From positions 1-8,138 of the forward strand of contig QGVD01000107.1 of NCBI GenBank assembly GCA_003242685.1: a stretch of DNA of 8,138 nt. Reading direction: 5' to 3'. Below, one piece after another: positions 1-6,475 of this stretch (position 1 is the first letter of the stretch; each line of letters opens with the position of its first letter). The notes under the pieces were generated by a model. That model did no database searches. It was not told the DNA's origin and worked only from the letters and a program-made list of their open reading frames with translations. Source of the stretch: Pseudomonadota bacterium (GTDB lineage: Bacteria > Pseudomonadota > Gammaproteobacteria > Steroidobacterales > Steroidobacteraceae). A program made the translations under genes and the position numbers.

Positions 1-305
1 ATTATGCGCCGCCAGGACGGCCGTACGGCGTCTCGCTCGCGGTCAACCATGTGGGTGACATCTATCGGGATCTCGGCATCGGCCGGCAGGCTTTCGGCAA
101 CTACGCGGTCGTCGATCTCGGCGCACGGCTGTACCTGGGTCCCGATCGCCGTCACCGTATCGGCGCACGGCTCGAGAACGCGTTCGACGAGGAATACGCC
201 ACACGCGTCGCGCAGACCACTCCGGACGGAGGCGGCGCACCTTACGCATACTGGCACCTCGGTACGCCGCGCACGCTCCACGTGACCTACACCTACGCGT
301 TCTGA
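1..305 (+). CDS. TonB-dependent outer-membrane receptor, C-terminal fragment (5' end outside window)
   Basis: This is the last ~100 residues of an outer-membrane beta-barrel receptor that imports ligands such as ferric siderophores using TonB/ExbBD energy. The first complete codon is at 3, and the frame is open from the window edge to the TGA at 303-305, so the start lies upstream. The visible part alternates polar and hydrophobic residues as in barrel strands. It contains the family-typical segment LENAFDEEYATR (bases 168-203), which corresponds to the 'NLFDEEY' signature near the end of TonB receptors, then a last strand HVTYTYAF ending in Phe, the terminal aromatic recognised by the BAM assembly machinery. 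The substrate cannot be deduced from this fragment. The PepSY_TM gene starting one base after the stop suggests iron or siderophore uptake. The family call is firm; the ligand is inferred from context only. Confidence 0.88.
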   Translation, partial: YAPPGRPYGVSLAVNHVGDIYRDLGIGRQAFGNYAVVDLGARLYLGPDRRHRIGARLENAFDEEYATRVAQTTPDGGGAPYAYWHLGTPRTLHVTYTYAF

Positions 306-306
306 C

Positions 307-1773
307 GTGTCGCCTGCCCTTCGCTCGCTTCAGCGCTGGCTGGTCTCCAGTCACCGCTGGCTCGCGATCGCGACCTGCCTGCTGTTCGTCGCGTGGTTCG
401 CCTCGGGGCTGGTCATGATCTATGTGCCGTTCCCGGCACTGACCGGTGCCGAGCGGCTCGCGCACCTGGAGCGCATCGACTGGCAGGCGGTGAAGGTGCT
501 TCCACAGCAGGCACTGGAGCTCGCGGGCGTTCAGGAGTTTCCGCGCGAGCTGCGGCTCGAGATGATGGCCGGCGAACCCGTCTGGCGCATTCGCGAACGC
601 AGGGGCTGGGAGTACTCCTTCTCCGCGGTGGACGGAGAGCTGGTGAGCGGGCTCAGGGCAGAAGATGCGCTGCGCGTCGTGAACGCAGCCGCACCCGGGG
701 TGCAGCCGCGCTTCATCGAAACGCTCGAGCGAGACCAGTGGACGGTCGCCAGCACATTCGATCAGCACCGGCCGCTGCACCGGATCGCGCTCGACGACGA
801 CGCCGGCACTGAGCTCTATGTCTCCTCACGAACCGGCGAGATCGTGCTCGACACCACCTGGCGTGAGCGTTTCTGGAACTGGCCGGGTGCGGTGCTGCAC
901 TGGTTCTACTTCGAGGAGCTGCGCGGCCGGCGCGAACTCTGGAGACAGGTCATCCTCTGGACGTCAGGTGTCGGCATCTACGTCGCCGTGACCGGACTGT
1001 GGCTCGGAATCGACCGGCTGCGGCTGCGGAAGCGCTATCCTACCGGAAAGGTGACGCCTTACCGGGGGTGGATGGCATGGCATCACCTCGCCGGAGTCGC
1101 AGGCGGCGTTTTTCTCCTCACCTGGGTGTTCAGCGGCTGGCTTTCCGTCAGTCCACCAGTGCCGTGGGCGGGCGAGCCGGACGCTCGGCTCATCCAGCAG
1201 GGACTCGATGCCTACGCGGGGAACAGCGACGCCCGCTTTGCGCTGAATCCCGCGCTTCTGCCCTCACTCGAGCGCCTCGACGCGCGCGAGGCGCGCTTCG
1301 AGTGGCTCGCGGGCCGGCCTCGGATCGTGATCACGGACGCACAGTCCGGGCGGACCGTTCTGGATGCCGACACAGGAGCTCCCGTCACATACTCGCAGGA
1401 GCAGCTCATCGAGAACGCACGGCTGCTCGTCCCTGGCGCGAACCTTCACGAGGCGACGCTGCTCACGAGCGAAGACGCCTACTGGTATTCACGCCGCGGG
1501 CCGCGGCGCCTGCCCGTGCTGAGAGTGAAGTTCGACGATGAGCATGCAACCTGGATCCACATCGATGCTGCCACGGGTGCCGTGCTCGGACGGATGCACG
1601 CAGGTGACCGGGTGAACCGCTGGCTCTTCGACGCGCTCCACAGCTTCGACTTCGCCTGGCTTCGTGCACACCGGCCCGCCTGGGACATCGTGATGTGGGT
1701 GCTCTCGATCGCGGGACTCGTCATCTCCGTGAGCGGCGTCGTGATCGGCTGGCGCAGACTCAGGGCGCGCTGA
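307..1773 (+). CDS. PepSY-associated four-helix membrane protein (PepSY_TM family), probable iron-uptake accessory protein
   Basis: The product is a 488-residue inner-membrane protein of the PepSY_TM type. Helices are visible at about residues 18-40, 214-236, 258-281 and 459-482. Two large soluble segments (about 41-210 and 282-455) carry PepSY-like strand and helix patterns such as YVSSRTGEIV and HIDAATGAVLG. Family hallmarks are the opening SSHRWLAI with W..SG, the HWFYFEELRG segment followed by ELWRQVILW before helix 2, YRGWMAWHHLAG before helix 3, and ALHSFDF followed by RPAWD before helix 4. Relatives are often encoded beside TonB siderophore receptors. They are thought to take part in iron uptake or reduction, but the biochemical role is poorly settled. 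The GTG start lies one base after the receptor's stop, with no clear SD of its own, so translation is probably coupled. Length is normal, and the gene looks intact. Confidence 0.87.
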   Translation: MSPALRSLQRWLVSSHRWLAIATCLLFVAWFASGLVMIYVPFPALTGAERLAHLERIDWQAVKVLPQQALELAGVQEFPRELRLEMMAGEPVWRIRERRGWEYSFSAVDGELVSGLRAEDALRVVNAAAPGVQPRFIETLERDQWTVASTFDQHRPLHRIALDDDAGTELYVSSRTGEIVLDTTWRERFWNWPGAVLHWFYFEELRGRRELWRQVILWTSGVGIYVAVTGLWLGIDRLRLRKRYPTGKVTPYRGWMAWHHLAGVAGGVFLLTWVFSGWLSVSPPVPWAGEPDARLIQQGLDAYAGNSDARFALNPALLPSLERLDAREARFEWLAGRPRIVITDAQSGRTVLDADTGAPVTYSQEQLIENARLLVPGANLHEATLLTSEDAYWYSRRGPRRLPVLRVKFDDEHATWIHIDAATGAVLGRMHAGDRVNRWLFDALHSFDFAWLRAHRPAWDIVMWVLSIAGLVISVSGVVIGWRRLRAR

Positions 1774-1937
1774 CCCGTTGCCTCAGAGACCGTTCGAGCG
1801 GATGCCCCAGCGTTTCTTCATGTCCGCTTCCCAGCCGAGCACGGCTTGCACCGATGCTGTGCAGTCTGCGTACGATGAGTTTGTCTGAAGACGCTGTCTC
1901 GATGGACCCGTGCCATGCAGGCGGGAGACTGTCGATC

Positions 1938-1962
1938 TTTCTTACAACTCGCGCACAAGAAA
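1938..1962. promoter_or_regulatory. Possible activator-binding dyad (upstream activating sequence)
   Basis: TTTCTT (1938-1943) and AAGAAA (1957-1962) form a perfect 6-bp inverted repeat with 13 bases between them. Its centre is about 87 bases before the start site expected from the sigma-54 core at 2011-2026, a usual distance for an enhancer-binding protein. PEP-CTERM genes in other bacteria have been linked to the PrsK/PrsR two-component system and RpoN, so a PrsR-type activator is a candidate. The repeat is short and could be chance. Confidence 0.25.
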
Positions 1963-1980
1963 CGCGCCGGAGCGTGCACA

Positions 1981-1993
1981 GATCAATGATTTG
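1981..1993 (+). promoter_or_regulatory. IHF-like binding site
   Basis: The stretch 1982-1993 reads ATCAA-TGAT-TTG. It matches the IHF consensus WATCAANNNNTTR at every defined base except the first W, where base 1981 is G. It lies between the possible activator dyad and the sigma-54 core, about 44-56 bases before the expected start site. This is where IHF normally bends DNA to bring an enhancer-binding protein to sigma-54 RNA polymerase. The same bases also form a small palindrome (ATCAA/TTGAT), so the match has an alternative explanation. Confidence 0.4.
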
Positions 1994-2010
1994 ATTCACG
2001 AACTTTTCGA

Positions 2011-2026
2011 CGGCATGTGAATTGCA
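2011..2026 (+). promoter_or_regulatory. Probable sigma-54 (RpoN) promoter of the PEP-CTERM gene
   Basis: CGGCATG-TGAA-TTGCA aligns with the sigma-54 consensus TGGCACG-N4-TTGCW. The invariant GG (2012-2013) and GC (2024-2025) are separated by exactly ten bases, and only the first T and the C of CACG differ. Transcription would start near 2037, leaving a leader of about 38 bases with an SD before the GTG at 2075. RpoN control is known for PEP-CTERM/exosortase regulons in several proteobacteria, which supports the call. Expression has not been shown. Confidence 0.55.
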
Positions 2027-2061
2027 AGCGAGAGCGGAGCGGTATGGGTACCGCGTGACTC

Positions 2062-2066
2062 GGGAG
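2062..2066 (+). promoter_or_regulatory. Ribosome binding site deciding the start of the PEP-CTERM gene
   Basis: GGGAG lies eight bases before the GTG at 2075. The in-frame GTG at 2066 overlaps this SD and has no SD of its own, so 2075 is the better start. Confidence 0.5.
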
Positions 2067-2074
2067 TGGGTGAC

Positions 2075-2920
2075 GTGATCTCAGCGCAATGCGCCGCTTG
2101 CTCTGCCTCGACGGTTTTCCCCCGCTTTCTCATCTCCGCCCTCCTGCTGGCATCCGCTCTTACCATCGCCTTGCCGAGCCACGCACGGCCGGTTCGCATC
2201 GATTTCGACGAGGCTCCGTTCGAGAACAATGGCGGCGGCTGGCCCGACGCGTTCGACGATGCGGTGGATGCAACCGCAGGTCCCGCGGGTGGAACACTGG
2301 CGTTCGGGCTGCGTCTGGGAGACACCCTGTTCGACAGCTTCTGCGTTTCCGAGGACGGTTTCGTCGGCCTGCAGGTCGGCAGCACGACGTGCACCGGTAC
2401 CACTCCCGCGGACTACGCGGCAGTCATCGCGCCGCTCTTCGATCCCGACCTCGTTTCGGTGTTCCCGGCCGCCTCGTACGAGGCAGGCAGCGTTTCCTAC
2501 TCGGTCGGCTACGTCGATCTCGAAGCGCCGTACAACCTGGACGAGGCCGTCACCGCGATGCGCTTTTTCTGGAACAGCCTCACCACGAACGGTGAGAACC
2601 GCATCTTCCAGCTGTTCCTCTACGACACCGGCGGCGGAAACGGGGACTTCGATCTCGAGTTCGCTTACGGTGTGCTCGGCGACGAGCCTTACGCCACGGG
2701 CGCGCAGTTCATTTCGCTGGATGGCCAGAGTCTGCTGACGGGAACGGGCCCCTTCGGACCGGAAACGGACTACCTCTTCGCGTTCCGCGACGGCGCGATC
2801 GGCGGCACGACTCCGCCGCCACCTCCTCCGCCGCCGACGCCCGTTCCGGAACCCGCGTCTCTTCTGCTCCTGCTCGCGGGACTCGCCGCACTGCGTCTGA
2901 GCCTGCTGCGGAGGGCATGA
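2075..2920 (+). CDS. PEP-CTERM sorting-domain protein with nidogen-like region
   Basis: This is a predicted exported protein of 281 residues from the GTG at 2075; a GTG at 2066 would add three. Residues 1-37 form a long signal peptide: a polar start, Arg17, the hydrophobic core FLISALLLASALTIAL, and cleavage after SHA. The mature part resembles the nidogen-like (NIDO) fold, with VSEDGFVGL (91-99), AVIAPLFDPD, then AMRFFWNSL (161-169), FQLFLYDTGG and GDFDLEFAYG (190-199). Two cysteines (90 and 106) could form a disulfide. Eight consecutive prolines (247-254) link to the sorting tail: VPEP (257-260), a hydrophobic helix and a terminal LLRRA. Such tails are cut by exosortase, and PEP-CTERM proteins are associated with exopolysaccharide and the cell surface or floc matrix. 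The ligand is unknown. The gene stands alone, under the probable sigma-54 promoter upstream. Confidence 0.85.
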   Translation: MISAQCAACSASTVFPRFLISALLLASALTIALPSHARPVRIDFDEAPFENNGGGWPDAFDDAVDATAGPAGGTLAFGLRLGDTLFDSFCVSEDGFVGLQVGSTTCTGTTPADYAAVIAPLFDPDLVSVFPAASYEAGSVSYSVGYVDLEAPYNLDEAVTAMRFFWNSLTTNGENRIFQLFLYDTGGGNGDFDLEFAYGVLGDEPYATGAQFISLDGQSLLTGTGPFGPETDYLFAFRDGAIGGTTPPPPPPPPTPVPEPASLLLLLAGLAALRLSLLRRA

Positions 2921-2932
2921 GAAACCCGCCTT

Positions 2933-2952
2933 CCGGAGATCGAAGTCTCCGG
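2933..2952 (+). terminator. Terminator-like hairpin after the PEP-CTERM gene
   Basis: CCGGAGA (2933-2939) and TCTCCGG (2946-2952) form a perfect 7-bp stem around a six-base loop, extendable by GCC/GGC (2928-2930 with 2954-2956) across a small internal bulge. It begins 13 bases after the stop codon. No T-tract follows, so it may be a weak terminator or an mRNA 3'-end stabiliser. Confidence 0.4.
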
Positions 2953-2969
2953 CGGCTCCGGACGACGCA

Positions 2970-2998
2970 TTGTCCGTGAAACGCGCTGCGGGTATCGT
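2970..2998 (+). promoter_or_regulatory. Possible sigma-70 promoter of the STAND/SLOG operon
   Basis: TTGTCC (2970-2975) and TATCGT (2993-2998) each match four of six bases of the -35 and -10 consensus, with the ideal 17-base spacer. They sit between the hairpin and the STAND gene. The start site would be near 3005, about 39 bases before the GTG at 3044. In GC-rich DNA such matches are not rare, so this is tentative. Confidence 0.3.
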
Positions 2999-3043
2999 GG
3001 CGCTGCGCGTAATCCAGCGCCGTTGCGCGACGCGGACGCACTC

Positions 3044-6000
3044 GTGGACGAGCTCAGGATCTTCGTTTCCTCACCGGGCGACGTCGCGGAAGAGCGCTTC
3101 ATCGTCCGTCGGGTCATCGCGCGGCTGCAGTCGGAGTTCGCCGGACGTCTGAGGATCGAGCCGATCTTCTGGGAGCACGAGCCGCTCGCCGCCTCGGCGT
3201 CCTTTCAGGATCAGCTCCCCCGTCCCTCAACCTCCGATATCGCCATCTGCATTCTCTGGTCCCGTCTCGGTACCCGGCTTCCGGCGTCGTTCACGCGTCC
3301 GGACGGGAGCCGTTATGAATCCGGGACGGAGTTCGAGTTCGAAGACGCGCTCGCCGGGCTGCGAAACTGCGGCCGCCCGCACCTCCTCGTCTATCGCAAG
3401 ACGGCGCCGCCGGTGCTCGAGGGGGAGGACGAGGCCGCCTGCATAGAGCGCCTTCAGCAGAAGCTGGCGCTCGACGCCTTCGTCAGGCGCTGGTTCCACG
3501 ATTCCGCGGACGGCACTCTCAGGGCGGCGTTTCATCCCTTCGCGGCGCCTGCAGAGCTCGAGGAGCTCGTCGAAGTCCATCTGCGCAAGCTCATCGCGCG
3601 TTTCCGCCCGGAGGCGGTGGGCCTGCCGCCCACGGCGGCGAGCGCCTGGACACGCGGCTCGCCGTTCCGCGGCCTCGCGACGTTCGAATACGAGCATGCG
3701 GGAATCTTCTTCGGGCGCACCAACGCCGTGGGCGAGATGCTCACGGCTCTGAGGCGCCAGAACGCCGATGGTCGCCCGTTCCTGCTGGTGCTCGGCATGA
3801 GCGGCTGCGGCAAGTCTTCGGCCGTCCGCGCGGGTCTCATGCCCCTCATCACCCAGCCCGGTGTCATCGAGGGCATCGAGGAATGGCGCTGGCTGACGTT
3901 CCGTCCGCGCGATGGCGGCGCGGATCCCCATGGGGCGCTGCTCGATGCGCTCAGGCGCACCATCGAACCGAACGCGGAATCGCTGGACGCGGCGCTCGAC
4001 GGTCTTGCACCGAATGCGCGCGTTTTCCTCCTCGTCGATCAGCTCGAGGAGATCTTCACGGGAGAGCGGATCGAAGCTCCTGTGCGAGCGGCGTTCTTCG
4101 ATCTGCTGGAGCACGTGGTTCGAACCAGGAAGGTCTGGGTCGTCGCGACGCTCCGGAGCGACTTCTATCCACGATGCGCGGAGACTCCCCAGCTCGCGGC
4201 GCTCAAGGCCGGCGCCGGGCAATACGATCTGCCGTTGCCCACCCCGGCGGAAATCGGTCAGATCATCCGTCTTCCCGCCGCCGTCGCCGGCCTGCAGTTC
4301 GAGACGGAAGTCGAGTCGGGTCAGCGCCTCGACGAGGTGCTGAGAGATGCGGCGGTGCGGAGCCCCGAGGCGCTGCCGCTCCTCGAGTTCGCGCTCGAGG
4401 AGCTCTATCAGCGCCGCAGCCCGGGAGGCGTCCTCACACTTGCCGCTTACCGGCAGATCGGCGGCGTCGAGGGCGCGCTGGCGCGGCGTGCGGAAAGTGT
4501 CTTCGCAGGCCTCTCTGCCGAGCAGCAGGCTGCCCTCCCCTCGGTGCTGCGGGCGCTGGTGACCGTAGGTCCCGACGGCGACGAATCGGTCGCCCGCCGC
4601 CCTGCTCTTCTCGAAAGCTTCACCGGCGCGTCGCGGGCTCTCGTCGATGCGCTGATCGACGCACGACTCTGCGTCACGGAGCTCAACGCCGAGGGCGACC
4701 CGGTCGTCACCATCGCTCACGAGGCATTGCTGCGCCACTGGCCGCGCGTGCGCGAGTGGGCGGAAGCGGACCGCGACGTGCTGCGCGGCCGCGCGCGCCT
4801 CGCGCTCGCCGCTGCGAGATGGACCCAGGAAGACCGGCGCACGGAGTTTCTGCTGGCACCCGGCAGGCCGCTCGAGGAGGCGGAGCGCGTCCTCGAATCC
4901 GGGGTATCGCTCCAGCCGGCCGAACGCGAGCTCGTCATCGCCTCGCGGGCACGCATGCGACGCAATCGCCGACTGCGCATGGCGGCGGTGGCTTCGCTCG
5001 CAGTCCTCGCGGTCGCGGCCTCGGTCAGCGCGTTCATCGCGACGGTCGAGCGCGACCGTGCGGCTACGGAAGCGTCGACGGCTGCGCGCACCATGGAGTT
5101 CATGGTCTCCCTGTTCGCGGAGGCGGATCCGACCGAGCGCCGCGGCGAAGAGGTCACGGTACGCGAAGTGCTCGATCGCGGCGCAGCCGAAGTGGAGCGC
5201 GGACTCGAGGATCAGCCCGCCGTGCGTGCGAGCCTGATGACCGCAATGGGCCGTGCGTACACCGGCCTCGGATTGCACGAACCGGCACACCGGCTGCTGA
5301 GCACGGCGGTCGAGCAACGCGAACGGCTCATCGGCGCACGTGCGCGTCCGACTACCGAAGCGCGCAGCGCGCTGGGTGCGGTGCTTTACATGCAGTCGCG
5401 GTACGAGGAGGCGGAACGGATCTTCCGTCAGGCGCTGCACGATGCACGCGAGCTCGCGCCCGAAGGAGATCCGCTCGTTTCCCAGGCGCTGAACGGCCTC
5501 GCGCTCACGCTGACGCAGCAGGGCCGCGATGCCGAAGCGGAGGCGCTGTACCGAGAGGCTCTCGTCATCGACGAAAGGCTGCATGGCCGGCGCCATCTCG
5601 ATACCGCCCGGACGATCAAGGGACTGGCGATGTCGCTGTACTTCGCCGGCCGCTACGCCGAGGCCGAGCTGCGCCTCCGGGAAGCGCTCGACCTCCATCG
5701 CGAGCTGCTCGGTCCGTCGCACGTGCGGGTCGCCGAATGCGAGAACGATCTCGGAGGGCTCTATTACCAGATGGGCCGGTATGCAGACGCGAGCCGTCAG
5801 TTCGAGCTCGCGCTCGCGACCTACACCCGGGTTCTGGGACCGGACCACCCCGATCTCGCCGCAGTCGAGAACAACATCGGCCGCAGTCTCCTCATGGACG
5901 GAAGAATCGAGCAGGCGGAGCCGCGCCTGCGTGCCGCTCTGGAGCTCGACCGGCGCTCGAAGCCGCCCGGGCACGACGACTTCGCGCTGCCCCTCAACAG

Positions 6001-6475
6001 TCTCGCGATGATCGAGATGCACCGAGGGAACCTGGAAGCCGCGGAGACCTATCTCGACGAGGCGCTCGAGATCGTGCGCAGGCACGATCACTGGCTGCTC
6101 GATCAGGTGCTGCTCAACCGCGCAGTGCTCGATATCCTGCGGGGTCACCTCGAGGAGGCACGGGACGTGCTCACGGAGTCCCGCGCAGCGCTCGAGTCGC
6201 AGTATCCTCTTGCGACAATGCCGGAAGAACGATGGCGCTACGCGCTGCACGACAGCGCAAGCGCCCTGCTCCTCATCGGTGAAAAACGCTTTTCCGAAGC
6301 CGAGGCGCTGCTCGTCGGTGCGCGAGAGGCGATCGATGCCCGTTTTCCGACCGGCGGCTACTATCCCGAGCTCGTGCTGGATCGGCTCGTCATGTTGTAT
6401 GAGGCATGGGGGAAACCCGAATTGGCGGCCCGTTACCGCGCGGATCGCGAACGCACGTCGGCGAGGCGCTCGTGA
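3044..6475 (+). CDS. TIR-like/DUF4062-type domain - nSTAND1-type NTPase - TM - TPR protein (putative conflict/defence sensor)
   Basis: Numbered from the GTG at 3044 (1143 residues); a TTG at 3023 would add seven, and neither start has a clear SD. GTG places the conserved opening LRIFVSSPGDVAEER at residue 4, as usual for this domain. Residues 4 to ~185 form a DUF4062/TIR-like Rossmann domain (DIAICILWSRLG at 65-76; GTEFEFEDAL at 94-103). SPFRGL (206-211) and FFGR open an nSTAND1-type NTPase: Walker A GMSGCGKSS (251-259), Walker B VFLLVDQLEE (327-336), sensor strand TLRSDFY (369-375) and the winged-helix signature HEALLRHWPRVREW (559-572). After RMRRNRRLR comes one membrane helix (646-666), then TPRs from ~725, with five units exactly 42 residues apart (819-987). 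STAND proteins couple ligand sensing to ATP-driven oligomerisation; the TPRs are the likely sensor and the N-terminal domain the likely effector or adaptor. A defence role is inferred, supported by the overlapping SLOG-SLATT gene. Confidence 0.88.
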   Translation: MDELRIFVSSPGDVAEERFIVRRVIARLQSEFAGRLRIEPIFWEHEPLAASASFQDQLPRPSTSDIAICILWSRLGTRLPASFTRPDGSRYESGTEFEFEDALAGLRNCGRPHLLVYRKTAPPVLEGEDEAACIERLQQKLALDAFVRRWFHDSADGTLRAAFHPFAAPAELEELVEVHLRKLIARFRPEAVGLPPTAASAWTRGSPFRGLATFEYEHAGIFFGRTNAVGEMLTALRRQNADGRPFLLVLGMSGCGKSSAVRAGLMPLITQPGVIEGIEEWRWLTFRPRDGGADPHGALLDALRRTIEPNAESLDAALDGLAPNARVFLLVDQLEEIFTGERIEAPVRAAFFDLLEHVVRTRKVWVVATLRSDFYPRCAETPQLAALKAGAGQYDLPLPTPAEIGQIIRLPAAVAGLQFETEVESGQRLDEVLRDAAVRSPEALPLLEFALEELYQRRSPGGVLTLAAYRQIGGVEGALARRAESVFAGLSAEQQAALPSVLRALVTVGPDGDESVARRPALLESFTGASRALVDALIDARLCVTELNAEGDPVVTIAHEALLRHWPRVREWAEADRDVLRGRARLALAAARWTQEDRRTEFLLAPGRPLEEAERVLESGVSLQPAERELVIASRARMRRNRRLRMAAVASLAVLAVAASVSAFIATVERDRAATEASTAARTMEFMVSLFAEADPTERRGEEVTVREVLDRGAAEVERGLEDQPAVRASLMTAMGRAYTGLGLHEPAHRLLSTAVEQRERLIGARARPTTEARSALGAVLYMQSRYEEAERIFRQALHDARELAPEGDPLVSQALNGLALTLTQQGRDAEAEALYREALVIDERLHGRRHLDTARTIKGLAMSLYFAGRYAEAELRLREALDLHRELLGPSHVRVAECENDLGGLYYQMGRYADASRQFELALATYTRVLGPDHPDLAAVENNIGRSLLMDGRIEQAEPRLRAALELDRRSKPPGHDDFALPLNSLAMIEMHRGNLEAAETYLDEALEIVRRHDHWLLDQVLLNRAVLDILRGHLEEARDVLTESRAALESQYPLATMPEERWRYALHDSASALLLIGEKRFSEAEALLVGAREAIDARFPTGGYYPELVLDRLVMLYEAWGKPELAARYRADRERTSARRS
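5480..6085 (+). repeat. Tandem TPR units with exact 126-base (42-residue) period
   Basis: Five consecutive kinesin-light-chain-style tetratricopeptide units lie inside the STAND gene. The equivalent aliphatic position falls at codons starting at 5498, 5624, 5750, 5876 and 6002, exactly 126 bases apart. Each unit follows the pattern LGxxLxxxGRYxEAExxxxxAL, then a loop with G-x-x-H or a similar turn. Unit sequences are diverged at DNA level, so this is an old protein repeat and not a recent duplication. Less regular TPR-like helices precede it (from about 5216) and follow it (to the gene's end). Confidence 0.8.

Larger units (their letters stand above)
1774..2010. other. Intergenic region upstream of the PEP-CTERM gene
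   Basis: No convincing coding sequence is seen here. Short frames on both strands lack coding character and recognisable motifs. Composition is visibly less GC-rich than the flanking genes, especially 1930-2000. No T-tract terminator follows the PepSY gene. The 3' half holds the dyad and IHF-like site annotated separately, which together with the sigma-54 core form a plausible control region for the downstream gene. Confidence 0.6.

Noticed and set aside
1846..1876. TTGCAC (1846-1851) and TACGAT (1871-1876) as a sigma-70 promoter
   Set aside because: The spacer is 19 bases, outside the good range, and the -10 is weak. The sigma-54 layout downstream explains the region better.
1695..1999. Short open frames on both strands in the intergenic region (1695-1994 +, 1760-1999 -)
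   Set aside because: They lack coding character, SD sites and motifs, and the first mostly overlaps the end of the PepSY gene or the control region.
1994..2022. Inverted repeat ATTCAC/GTGAAT with a 17-base loop
   Set aside because: The stem is only 6 bp and overlaps the sigma-54 core. There is no independent support as a terminator or operator.
2918..3046. The STAND frame is the same as the PEP-CTERM frame and has no stop between the TGA at 2918 and 6475, hinting at readthrough fusion
   Set aside because: The PEP-CTERM tail ends naturally at the TGA, and a hairpin and a possible promoter follow. The translated gap shows no domain-like sequence, so the shared frame is most likely chance in GC-rich DNA.
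3227..6250. 1007-codon open frame on the minus strand opposite the STAND gene
   Set aside because: It mirrors the codon phase of a GC-rich real gene. Its translation is Arg/Glu-rich without recognisable motifs, while the + strand has unmistakable Walker, winged-helix and TPR motifs.
3883..6282. 799-codon + strand frame overlapping the STAND gene in another phase
   Set aside because: It is an Arg/Ala/Gly-rich out-of-phase translation of the STAND gene, with no domain signature or plausible start context.
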